Shown piece after piece: positions 7,211-15,712 of a DNA stretch of 34,946 nt (position 1 is the first letter of the stretch; the number at the start of each line of letters is the position of its first letter). This DNA is from Brasilonema sp. CT11 (GTDB lineage: Bacteria; Cyanobacteriota; Cyanobacteriia; Cyanobacteriales; Nostocaceae), in NCBI RefSeq assembly GCF_017982655.1, contig NZ_JABXYX010000083.1:1-34946 (forward strand). The letters run 5' to 3'. Below the pieces are notes generated by a model that saw only the letters and a program-made list of their open reading frames with translations, did no database searches and was not told the origin of the DNA. The position numbers and the translations under genes are program-made.

Positions 7211-9793
7211 TTACTCTGCTTGTGCTGCATCTCCAGTATCGGGGGGAACTATTGCCACTCCCGTGATCACGTCATCTTCGTCTAGGCGCTGCACTCGTAC
7301 TCCTGTTGCCGATCGCGATTGGACGGAGATCGCATTTACCGCCTGACGTATGATGATACCGCGACTGGTAACCATCATAGTTTCATCATGACTGTTGACA
7401 ATATGCAGAGTTGCCAGCTGGTCTTTAATTTTACGATTTTTGAACTTAGTTGCTGTTAAACCCTGACCAGCACGGTTTTGCAGGCGAAACTGGGCTACTG
7501 GTACGCGCTTGCCGTATCCTCCGATTGTAATCACTAACACCCAAGGTCCTATACTGCCGTTGGCTGGAACTTCGGTAGACTCTTCATTTTCAATCTCTTC
7601 CGTTTCGACTTCCTCAATTTCGGGTTCTGTTTCTGTATTCAAAGTGGCAAGAATGGCAGCGGGGAGAATATCCATTCCCACCAGTTCATCTCCTTTCTTG
7701 AGTTTCATGGATTTCACCCCACGAGTTGCCCGACTCAAAGGACGCAATTGTTCATGGTCGCATCTAAAGTGAATTGCTACACCCTGACGCGAACCGATGA
7801 TCACGCTGTCTTCGACTCTGGCGCGTCGCACCCAACGCAGTTGGTCGCCTTCTTCCAAGGAAATGGCAATCAAGCCGTTGGCACGAATGTTGCTAAACGC
7901 TGCTAACTCGGTTTTCTTGATATAGCCGCCCTTGGTCAGCATGACCAAATATTCATCACTGGTAAACTCTGTAACAGGGACAATTGAAGTGATTTTCTCC
8001 TCTTTGGGAATGGGTAGCATTTGCACAATTGGTGTGCCGCGACTGGTACGGGAACTAACGGGGATTTGATACGTTTTCAGGCAGTAAACAACGCCTCGTT
8101 CGCTAAAAAATAGAACGCTGTCATGATCGCAGCAAGTCAAAAAATGCTCAACGTTATCATCTTCTTTCATCTTGGCAGCTGCTTTGCCTCTGGTTGCACG
8201 GCTTTGTGCCTCAAAGGTATTCACTGCCATTCGTTTGATGTAACCTTGTTCAGTCAGCAGAATCAAAGCTTTTTCATTGGCAATCAAATCACGCTCATCT
8301 ATTTCTCCTTCCAGGGGTGAAATGACCGTGCGACGAGGTGTGGCGTGTTTTTCCCTAAGTTGCTTAACTTCGGTTTCAATAATTTCTAAAATCCGCTCTC
8401 GCCGTGCCAAGATATCCTGCAAGTCAGTAATTATTGCCTGCAATTGCTCGTGTTCCTGGCGGATTTTGTCTGCTTCTAGAGCTGTTAAACGCCGCAGTTG
8501 CATTTGCAATATTGCATCTGCTTGCGCTTCGGAAAGTCCGTAGGTTGTCATCAACTCGCCTTTGGCTGTTGGTGCATCAGGTGCGTGGCGAATTAAGTTA
8601 ATGATTTCATCTAAACGCCCTAGGGCAATCAACAAACCTTGCAGTATGTGGTCGCGTTCTTCGGCTTTGCGCAGTTCGTAACGAGTGCGTCTGGTAATAG
8701 CTTCAACGCGGAAATCCAAAAATACTTGTAAAAAGTTCTTCAGGGTAAGTATCTGGGGTTCGCCATTCACCAGCGCCAGCATATTTGCCCCAAAGTTGGC
8801 TTGCAGTGGCGTTTGCTTGTAGAGGTTATTTAACACAACTCGGGGATAAGCATCGCGCTTGAGTTCGATCACAATTCGCATACCATCGCGATCGCTTTCA
8901 TCCCGAATATCGGCAATTCCCTCGAGCCTTTTTTCGTTCACCATCTCGGCGATTTTTTCTATCAACGCCGCTTTGTTGGTTTGGTAAGGCAATTCGGTGA
9001 TGATAATTGCGTCTCTGTCAGGGCGTCCCCGTTGTTCAATAGTTTCAATTGTAGCCACGCCGCGCATGGTGATTGAACCGCGCCCGGTGGTATAAGCTTC
9101 TTTAATTGCCGTCGTCCCTAGAATCTGACTCCCAGTAGGAAAGTCAGGTCCGGGGATATACTGCATTAACTGAATGTCGGTTATTTCTGGATTTTCAATC
9201 AGTGCTACCAACCCATCAATCAATTCAGCCAAGTTATGCGGGGGGATGTTGGTTGCCATACCCACTGCAATCCCAGAGGAACCATTGAGCAGCAACTGTG
9301 GGATACGTGCCGGTAGGACTGTAGGTTCTTGCTGGGAAGCATCGAAGTTATCGATGAAATCTACTGTTTCCGATTCGATATCTTGTAGCAGAGAATCGCT
9401 GGTTAAAGCTTCCAAGCGGCATTCTGTGTATCGCATTGCCGCTGGTGGATCGTTGTCTACCGAACCAAAGTTTCCATGCCCTGCGATCAGCGGTGATCTC
9501 ATGGAAAAATCCTGCGCCATCCGCACCAAAGCATCATAGACTGCTGTGTCGCCGTGGGGGTGATATTTACCCAACACTTCCCCTACCACACGAGCGCATT
9601 TACGAAAGGGGCGATCAGCACTCAACCCGAGTTCATGCATTGCATAGAGAATGCGACGATGCACAGGTTTCAGACCATCCCTGGCGTCTGGTAGTGCCCT
9701 ACCTACAATGACGCTCATTGCGTATTCCAAATATGACCGGGACATTTCAATCCGCAGATCAGTAGGGATAATCCTCTCCTGAGAGGTTGTCAT
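7211..9793 (-). CDS. gyrA: DNA gyrase subunit A
   Basis: The 860-aa subunit cuts and rejoins DNA in the gyrase A2B2 complex that introduces negative supercoils. The catalytic tyrosine is Tyr122 ([14 protein letters not shown]). The quinolone-resistance region reads [17 protein letters not shown] with Thr83 and Asp87 at the E. coli positions; Thr83 in place of Ser is a natural variant. The coiled-coil domain and six-bladed C-terminal pinwheel follow, and a GyrA-box-like [13 protein letters not shown] is present. An acidic insertion ([17 protein letters not shown], near residue 735) sits in the C-terminal domain. Length and intact C-terminal domain favour GyrA over the ParC-like paralogue. A minus-strand TATAAT (9894-9899) about 100 bases upstream is a possible -10 element. 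lnt follows 19 bases downstream and is probably in the same transcript. Confidence 0.96.
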   Translation of the reverse strand: MTTSQERIIPTDLRIEMSRSYLEYAMSVIVGRALPDARDGLKPVHRRILYAMHELGLSADRPFRKCARVVGEVLGKYHPHGDTAVYDALVRMAQDFSMRSPLIAGHGNFGSVDNDPPAAMRYTECRLEALTSDSLLQDIESETVDFIDNFDASQQEPTVLPARIPQLLLNGSSGIAVGMATNIPPHNLAELIDGLVALIENPEITDIQLMQYIPGPDFPTGSQILGTTAIKEAYTTGRGSITMRGVATIETIEQRGRPDRDAIIITELPYQTNKAALIEKIAEMVNEKRLEGIADIRDESDRDGMRIVIELKRDAYPRVVLNNLYKQTPLQANFGANMLALVNGEPQILTLKNFLQVFLDFRVEAITRRTRYELRKAEERDHILQGLLIALGRLDEIINLIRHAPDAPTAKGELMTTYGLSEAQADAILQMQLRRLTALEADKIRQEHEQLQAIITDLQDILARRERILEIIETEVKQLREKHATPRRTVISPLEGEIDERDLIANEKALILLTEQGYIKRMAVNTFEAQSRATRGKAAAKMKEDDNVEHFLTCCDHDSVLFFSERGVVYCLKTYQIPVSSRTSRGTPIVQMLPIPKEEKITSIVPVTEFTSDEYLVMLTKGGYIKKTELAAFSNIRANGLIAISLEEGDQLRWVRRARVEDSVIIGSRQGVAIHFRCDHEQLRPLSRATRGVKSMKLKKGDELVGMDILPAAILATLNTETEPEIEEVETEEIENEESTEVPANGSIGPWVLVITIGGYGKRVPVAQFRLQNRAGQGLTATKFKNRKIKDQLATLHIVNSHDETMMVTSRGIIIRQAVNAISVQSRSATGVRVQRLDEDDVITGVAIVPPDTGDAAQAE

Positions 9794-9989
9794 AACCCAA
9801 AAAACTCCAAAAATTGCAAATTTTAGGCTTTTTACTGGAAAAAAATGATTTTTTTTCCCAGTTATTGCTGAATCACTGCTATAATCTGATACAATTATAG
9901 CATCTTTTGCCGTTTTCTGGGTTGTACGCTGAGCAGTGAGCAGTTAAAGTACGCTGTTATTAAGCTGTTAATTGATATCTGATATGTGA

Positions 9990-11294
9990 CTACTGATGAT
10001 TAATCACTGTTTGTTTTTCAGACTTGAGTTGAGAAGCAATAAAGGGGACTTTGGGGGCAAGAAAAAATCCAATCAAACTGGCAAACAGAATTGGAGTCAA
10101 GGGACTAAAATTTGTCAATTTTGACAGTAGCAAGGTTGTACTGATAGGTGTGCGCGTGACTGATACATTGATAGCCGCCATTGTACAAATCATGGCAAGG
10201 GTGGGATTGAGTCCGGGAAGAAATGTTGCTACAGCTTTACCAACACAAGCACCAATGAAAAATAACGGAATGATAAATCCACCGCGCCATCCACCACCTA
10301 CAGTTATGCTAATGGCAGCCATTTTAGCAATAGCAAGTATAAATAAGAAAATAACAGGAAAGCTTTGATTAACAACCTCATCTAACTCTTTATGTCCAAA
10401 ATAACGAGTCAAAGGTAAGAAAGTTGCTAAAATGCCCAATCCCAACCCCGCTATGGTTGTGCGTAGATAAATTGGTCCAGGAATCAAGGCAAAAATTCGG
10501 TCACATCCGCGAAAAATGCCCATGAAAATCCATCCTGCCACAACTCCTACAATCCCAAACATCATAGCTACAGCAAAATCATCAATGCTATCTAGGTGGT
10601 ACTGAGGAAAATGCCAAGTTGGTGCAATCCCCAAGTGTGTAATAGCCGCAAATACCACATAACTCGCGCAACTTGAAACAATAGCTGGCATCAGCGCTTC
10701 GTAGTACTCCACAATATGCTGATGGTGCAAAATTTCTAGGGCGAACATTGCACCACCAAGGGGTGCGCCAAATAAAGCAGTAAAACCCGCAGCCATCGCT
10801 GCTAAACTCATAGATCTCACGTCTTCACCTTCGAGTCTTAAACGCTCAGCTACCCAAGTGCCAAAAGAACCTGTAACCTGTACCAGTGGTGCTTCTGGTC
10901 CGGCGCTACCGCCAGCTGATATACTGACTAAGGAAGCAAGAATCATTGAGGGATTTTTGCTAGCATCCAACCGTCCGCCCCGAAAATGGATGTTATCGAC
11001 AATAACGGCAATTTCACCAGGATTACCAAGGAAATGAATCACTAAACCAATGGCTAAACCGGCTAATGGCATGACCAACAAAAGACTCAAACCCTGAAAT
11101 CTTTGCAGTCCGTGAGTCATCAGTTCTAGAAGATTCCAGTACAGCCCAGCAAATAAACCACAAAAAGTTCCCACAATAGCCCAGCTTAAAACCCAACGTG
11201 AAATCATGAAAGGATGACGTCTTGCTCGTCCGAAGAGTTGAGAAAAAGTCCAACGTTGAGTTGACTCAGTAGGAGGGCGCTTGTTTGGTAGCAC
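9990..11294 (-). CDS. ClC-family chloride channel / exchanger
   Basis: A 434-aa integral membrane protein with the broken, re-entrant helices of the ClC fold. The signature GGSAGPEAP (128-136) corresponds to the GxEGP selectivity motif; Glu134 aligns with the gating glutamate (E148 of the E. coli protein). Other family segments are GFTALFGAPLGGAMFALE and GGGWRGGFIIPLFFIGACVG, followed by a last region with ISTTLLLSKL. No CBS domains follow, as in short prokaryotic members. It exports or exchanges chloride or another halide in the plasma membrane; channel and proton-coupled modes cannot be separated by eye. The start ATG at 11294 gives a hydrophilic cytosolic N-terminus before the first helix. 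It is transcribed alone on the minus strand, with about 160 bases to the next gene. Confidence 0.9.
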   Translation of the reverse strand: MLPNKRPPTESTQRWTFSQLFGRARRHPFMISRWVLSWAIVGTFCGLFAGLYWNLLELMTHGLQRFQGLSLLLVMPLAGLAIGLVIHFLGNPGEIAVIVDNIHFRGGRLDASKNPSMILASLVSISAGGSAGPEAPLVQVTGSFGTWVAERLRLEGEDVRSMSLAAMAAGFTALFGAPLGGAMFALEILHHQHIVEYYEALMPAIVSSCASYVVFAAITHLGIAPTWHFPQYHLDSIDDFAVAMMFGIVGVVAGWIFMGIFRGCDRIFALIPGPIYLRTTIAGLGLGILATFLPLTRYFGHKELDEVVNQSFPVIFLFILAIAKMAAISITVGGGWRGGFIIPLFFIGACVGKAVATFLPGLNPTLAMICTMAAINVSVTRTPISTTLLLSKLTNFSPLTPILFASLIGFFLAPKVPFIASQLKSEKQTVINHQ

Positions 11295-11452
11295 TGCTAA
11301 TTTCCCTGTGTAAGTGAGACGAAAGATACAAAATTTGTTCTTTTTCTATGCTAGATCTCACTTGCACCTGACTATTTACGGGATTTACGTTATTTTTGCG
11401 TAAGTCCTGAAATTTTGAATAGCATTACAAAACTTTACATAATCATAACGTT

Positions 11453-11818
11453 TTAGACCTGTGGTTTTGATAGCGCCTGTAGTTCTTCCCAAGTATAATG
11501 ACGGGGCAACTCGACTGGTTTATTATTAGCTCCTAACTTCAACTCAACATTCGGGTTGAGTTCTTCAGTCGCTTCTTCAGTTAATTCTGCCAGCTTATTG
11601 CCTGCCAGACCACCAGCGATCGCTCCCGCAATTCCACCAATAGCAGCACCCATCTTACCACCAATTATCGAGCGACCTAGGGCGGCTCCCGCTGCGCCAC
11701 CCCCTACAGCACCTATACCTCTAGCAGCAATATGGGAATCCGTCGCTTCTGACGTATTGTGTTGCAGTTGCTCGTGTAGTTTCTCTTGTGGTTTACTTTG
11801 CTGTTCATCGTTCGCCAT
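11453..11818 (-). CDS. Glycine-zipper protein, 121 aa
   Basis: A hydrophilic N-terminus (about 30 residues, Gln/Glu/Lys/His-rich) is followed by a hydrophobic glycine zipper at about 34-75 (GAVGGGAAGAALGRSIIGG, then AAIGGIAGAIAGGLAG). An acidic helix (LAELTEEATEELNP) and a C-terminal tail (LPRHYTWEELQAL) come next. Such proteins associate with membranes and are often linked to stress responses; some resemble bacteriocin-like or colicin-entry peptides. No signal peptide or precise family is recognisable. AGGA is placed 7 bases before the ATG, so the start is well supported. The neighbours (GMC oxidoreductase upstream on the same strand, ClC downstream) give no clear functional link. Confidence 0.85.
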   Translation of the reverse strand: MANDEQQSKPQEKLHEQLQHNTSEATDSHIAARGIGAVGGGAAGAALGRSIIGGKMGAAIGGIAGAIAGGLAGNKLAELTEEATEELNPNVELKLGANNKPVELPRHYTWEELQALSKPQV

Positions 11819-11880
11819 AATATTCGTCCTTTGTTATTTGTAAACTTTCACGCACCAATGACTAATTACTACTGAAAATC

Positions 11881-13452
11881 TTATTTCAATCGTTCAGCTA
11901 GATGATCGCCAACACGCAAAGCGTTTGCAATAATTGTCAGCGTTAGGTTAACTCCGGAATTTGAGGGGAAGAAGCTACTATCCACAACATAGAGATTATC
12001 AACATCATGAATGCGGCAGTTGATATCCAGGACTGAAGTTTTGGGATCGCTACCAAAACGACAAGTACCGCATTGATGAGCGACTGCTTGTAGCGGAATT
12101 TCATTGCGTGGATAAAGACCGAACGGGAGAACGTGCATCGCTTTTCGCCCAATAGATTTCATCACCGATGTCCAGCGATGAACTAAGCGCTGGGCAGCTT
12201 CGGTATTATTGAGGGTGTAATCTACATACAATTTCTCACCCTCAACACGCACGCGATTGTTAGGATCGGGTAAGTCCTCAGTTTGCAGCCACCATCCCAC
12301 CGAACGTTCAGCTATTTGGTGGAGTCCAAACTCTGGAATCAGTTTAGCAAAAGGCGCGAGCATTGGGGGTGCTTCTGCCGGGATCATATCTGCAAGTACA
12401 TTCCCAGTGTTTTGCACCATTCCCATTGGATAGGGAAAATCTGGTTCACCCCAGTAAAAATCGTTAACGGCGATCGTCTTTTGAAAGTGTGCTTTGTTGG
12501 GTTCAAAATGGATTGACAAAAGCGCAAATTCCTGCTGCTTCATCAAATTTCGCCCCACCTGATCGGAACTGTTCGCCAGTCCGTTAGGATGTTTGTCGTT
12601 TGCAGAACGCAACAGCAGGGCAGCAGAGTTGATCGCCCCACAAGCAACCACAACAATATCTGCCGAGAAGTGATGCAAATCGCCGTTGACATCGGTTTCG
12701 ACTGCGGTTATTTCCCGCCCAGACTCACTTGTATGCAGTTTCAAAACCTTGGCTTTCGTCAACAACGTTATATTTGAGCGATCGCGGATGGGACGAAGAG
12801 TATTGACTTCAGCATCAGCTTTGGCATGAACAAGACAGGGAAAACCGTCATGGGTATCGCAGCGAATACAGGGACTGTTGCTAAAGTCAACCTCGTTTAT
12901 CTTCATTCCCATCGGCAGATGGAATGGGTAGTAGCCCAATTGTTTGATGCAGTCAGAAATTTCCTGCATATCTGGCTCATGACTGACTGCAGGATAGGGA
13001 TATGGCTCGCTGCGAGGCGGATCAGTTGGATCTTCGCCTTGCTGTGCATGAACATCATACAACTTTTCTGCCTGAGTGTAGTACGGCTCAAAGTCCTGAT
13101 ATTTCAATTCCCAGGCAGGAGAAATGCCGTCTTTGTGGATCACCTGCTCGAAATCTCGTTCTCGCAGTCGTAATAACGCTGAACCATACAATTTAGTATT
13201 GCCACCTACCCAGTAGCCAGTTTGCGGACGAAAGGCTTTACCATCTTTGTCATACCAATGTTCGTCCGTGTGGTATCGTTCTTTCTGGTAAACCTCTGAC
13301 GCAGTCCAATTTTCTTTTTCTCTGGGTAAAAAATCACCCCGCTCTAACACTAGAATTTTCTTACCTGTTGGTGCTAGGCGATAGGCTAGGGTTCCACCTC
13401 CTGCACCAGTACCAATAATGATAATGTCATAGCGATCGCTTGTAGTAATCAT
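11881..13452 (-). CDS. GMC-family FAD-dependent oxidoreductase
   Basis: This 523-aa flavoenzyme of the glucose-methanol-choline family oxidises an alcohol or sugar hydroxyl. The N-terminal dinucleotide motif is YDIIIIGTGAGGGTLAYRL (8-26) with LVLERG closing the beta-alpha-beta unit. GYWVGGNTKLYGSALLRLRE is the second flavin-binding signature. The C-terminus has HQCGTCRFG (His459) and PSNSGVNLTLTIIANALR with the FAD and active-site residues. A cluster of cysteines (CIRCDTHDGFPC, mid-protein) is typical of this bacterial subgroup. No signal peptide is present. It diverges from the SMP-30/gluconolactonase gene at 14127; an oxidase making a lactone next to a lactonase is a plausible pair, though the substrate is unknown. 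Confidence 0.92.
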   Translation of the reverse strand: MITTSDRYDIIIIGTGAGGGTLAYRLAPTGKKILVLERGDFLPREKENWTASEVYQKERYHTDEHWYDKDGKAFRPQTGYWVGGNTKLYGSALLRLRERDFEQVIHKDGISPAWELKYQDFEPYYTQAEKLYDVHAQQGEDPTDPPRSEPYPYPAVSHEPDMQEISDCIKQLGYYPFHLPMGMKINEVDFSNSPCIRCDTHDGFPCLVHAKADAEVNTLRPIRDRSNITLLTKAKVLKLHTSESGREITAVETDVNGDLHHFSADIVVVACGAINSAALLLRSANDKHPNGLANSSDQVGRNLMKQQEFALLSIHFEPNKAHFQKTIAVNDFYWGEPDFPYPMGMVQNTGNVLADMIPAEAPPMLAPFAKLIPEFGLHQIAERSVGWWLQTEDLPDPNNRVRVEGEKLYVDYTLNNTEAAQRLVHRWTSVMKSIGRKAMHVLPFGLYPRNEIPLQAVAHQCGTCRFGSDPKTSVLDINCRIHDVDNLYVVDSSFFPSNSGVNLTLTIIANALRVGDHLAERLK

Positions 13453-13489
13453 GTTATTTAACAGTTATCTGCTTCTTCCGGTGGTTGTT

Positions 13490-13585
13490 TTATAAGAGTT
13501 GTCCTTTTCCAACTTCACAAAAACGTATTTTTTGTGAATCAATGCGATACTGGCTGGGCATCAATTTTGAAGCTAAATAGCACAT
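13490..13585 (-). pseudogene. Possible N-terminal remnant of an alpha/beta hydrolase
   Basis: A 31-codon minus-strand frame reads MCYLASKLMPSQYRIDSQ, then KIRFCEVGKGQLL and stop. The second half looks like the usual start of alpha/beta hydrolases (a beta-hairpin followed by xxxEVGxGxPLLLLHG), broken just before the oxyanion-hole HG motif. No nucleophile domain follows. It may be a truncated relic or a chance resemblance. Confidence 0.25.
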
Positions 13586-14126
13586 ACAATTTTTACCGCA
13601 AGTCTTGCCCATTATGATATGTGGGGTTGCGGTTCCATTGGTCTACGCTAAAGTATAGTACTGTTGCAGCAGATGCCAGGGCATTTTTTCTTAACACTCA
13701 ATTTTTTTATCTATTGATACTTTCATACCTATTTTTTAAAGACTTTTTTCTTTTTTTCATTTTTCATCTTAATTAATTTAATAATATTTTTTTAATCTCT
13801 TCTTAACCTGAAAATCATAAATTACTCTCACACTTTTTTGATATGCTCACGTTAAAACTTATAATACAGTATTTCTTCCGCCTAATGGCTTAGTCTTTAT
13901 TTCTATCTCTAGAGATACTTATGTTTCACTTCAGTTTCATTTTTGTAAAAATATCCGAAAAGGAGGGATACCTAGTTATTGAGAAAAATTCTAAGAAATT
14001 TCCTCAAGATATTTGCATATTTCTATCTACGGTTTGAGGTAAATTGATATCAATGAAATAACAATTAGCATGGTCAAGGAAGCTGTCATTGTCATCAACA
14101 ACCAAATTAAAAGGCAAGAGATATTT
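13586..14126. other. Intergenic region between divergent GMC and SMP-30 genes
   Basis: 540 bases, AT-rich from 13690 onward with long T tracts. AAGGAGGG at 13961-13968 resembles a strong Shine-Dalgarno, but no usable start follows at the right distance. Promoters for one or both divergent genes should lie here; I cannot place them securely. A longer start for the SMP-30 gene at 14070 is possible. Confidence 0.5.
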
Positions 14127-15032
14127 ATGCCTGAAGTTATAGAGATTTATGATGATCGCATGTCTCAACTTGTGCGTCCAGATGCTACACTTCAAAAGCT
14201 TGCTGACGGCGCAGTTCATAGCGAAGGTCCGGTTTATTTTCACGAAGACGACAGTGTAATATGGAGTGATGCTCATGGTAATCGCTTATTCCGTTGGAAC
14301 AAAAGCGATGGTATGAGCGTTGTGCGAGATCCATCAAATTATCAAAGTGGTAATTATCGAGATTTAGAAGGTCGTTTGGTTGCGTGTTTGTCAGGCGATC
14401 GCGCTATAATTCGCCGCGAACACAACGGTGAGTGGAAAATTTTAGTAGATCGTTATCAAGGTAACCGCCTCAATAGCCCCAATGACTTAGTAGTCAAGCG
14501 CGACGGTACAATCTGGTTTACCGATCCACCCTATGGACTGACTCAGCCAAACCAAGGATATGGGGGTAAAGAAGAACAAGCCGGAAGTTATGTGTTTCGT
14601 TTCGATCCAGCAACGGGTGAAATTTATCCAGTCGTAACGGACATGGAACGCCCTAATGGGCTATGCTTTAGTCCAGATGAAAGTTTATTGTATGTATCGG
14701 ATACCTCAGAATTCGATTATCCTCAAGGACATCATTATATCCGTGTATATACGGTTGTTGAAGGTCAGCGAGCGACTGATGGTCGGGTGTTTGCAGTCAT
14801 TGAACCAGGACAACCCGACGGGTTCCGTGTAGACGAACACGGCAATATTTTTACTAGTTCTCAGGATAGCGTGCAGGTGTTTGCAGCTGATGGTACTCGC
14901 TTGGGAAAAATCCTAGTACCGGAAACCTCTACTAACCTTACCTTCGGGGGACAGGAACGCGATCGCTTATTTATCACAGCTGGCAAATCTTTATATGCCA
15001 TCTACCTTAATACTCGTGGGGTGCAACAATGA
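14127..15032 (+). CDS. SMP-30/gluconolactonase family protein
   Basis: A 301-aa six-bladed beta-propeller lactonase (from the ATG at 14127) that hydrolyses sugar lactones such as gluconolactone. Likely metal ligands are Glu33 (HSEGPVYF), the NSPND loop (Asn119), Asn177 (ERPNGLCFSPDESLLYVSDT) and Asp231 (GQPDGFRVDEHGNIFTS), in the order known for SMP-30 enzymes. An in-frame ATG at 14070 would add 19 residues (VKEAVIVINNQIKRQEIF). I prefer 14127 because GGCAAGAG precedes it and family members commonly start near EIYDDRM. No signal peptide, so it is probably cytoplasmic. Its stop overlaps the DoxX start by four bases (ATGA), indicating translational coupling. The divergent GMC oxidoreductase could supply its lactone substrate. 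Confidence 0.9.
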   Translation: MPEVIEIYDDRMSQLVRPDATLQKLADGAVHSEGPVYFHEDDSVIWSDAHGNRLFRWNKSDGMSVVRDPSNYQSGNYRDLEGRLVACLSGDRAIIRREHNGEWKILVDRYQGNRLNSPNDLVVKRDGTIWFTDPPYGLTQPNQGYGGKEEQAGSYVFRFDPATGEIYPVVTDMERPNGLCFSPDESLLYVSDTSEFDYPQGHHYIRVYTVVEGQRATDGRVFAVIEPGQPDGFRVDEHGNIFTSSQDSVQVFAADGTRLGKILVPETSTNLTFGGQERDRLFITAGKSLYAIYLNTRGVQQ

Positions 15033-15571
15033 TTTACAAATATGCGATCGCCTTCGCAATATCTTTTTTCTTCGCTGCATCAAATCTCCCCAAGCTAGGT
15101 TTAAACTTAGTCAGTTCACTCAATACTGTGTACCCGGACGGACTCCCAGGCTTAGTGCTTTTACTACTGCGAGTCAGCGTTGGCGGGTTATTTTTACTAC
15201 ACGGCTACCCCAAGATAACTCACCTGCGACAGTGGGCTGAGTCTCTGAAAATGCCTGTTTTTATGTGCTTTCTCTCAGCTGCGTCCATGTTAGGTGGCGG
15301 AATTTTTCTGATTATTGGATTTCTTACACTCTTGGCAACTTTGCCTATTTTCTGCTCAATGGCGTTCGCAGCATATTTAGACATTTCTGGAGGTAAACCT
15401 TTTGTAAGTCAAGATCCATATTTAATTCCTGAAGGACAGTATAAAGGTCCCAACGGAATAGGTGAACCGCCAAGTTGGGAAAAGGCATTTATGTACTGTG
15501 TAATGCTGATCGCGATCGCGGTTTTGGGTCCAGGTGCGTATTCGCTGGATGCTGTCATTTTTGGACGGTGA
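15029..15571 (+). CDS. DoxX-family membrane protein
   Basis: This 180-aa protein has about four hydrophobic segments: residues 5-20, about 38-58 (LVLLLLRVSVGGLFLLHGYP), about 80-115, and near the C-terminus (AFMYCVMLIAIAVLGPGAYS). The LLRVSVGGLFLLHGYPK stretch is characteristic of the DoxX/DoxD family, linked in some organisms to quinone or thiol redox chemistry at the membrane. The start ATG overlaps the SMP-30 stop codon (ATGA), so the two are co-translated. That coupling suggests an electron-acceptor role for the neighbouring oxidation module, which is inference. Confidence 0.88.
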   Translation: MIYKYAIAFAISFFFAASNLPKLGLNLVSSLNTVYPDGLPGLVLLLLRVSVGGLFLLHGYPKITHLRQWAESLKMPVFMCFLSAASMLGGGIFLIIGFLTLLATLPIFCSMAFAAYLDISGGKPFVSQDPYLIPEGQYKGPNGIGEPPSWEKAFMYCVMLIAIAVLGPGAYSLDAVIFGR

Positions 15572-15712
15572 CAATTATCGAACAATTAATATCAAAACTT
15601 ATAGCTGATTCACCTCAAAAGACATATTCCTCTACACAGTTCTATCTGGCTAAAATTCTGTAAGAGGCGCTGATAATAGTACTTTTTTCATTTACAATCG
15701 CCAGCCTAATAA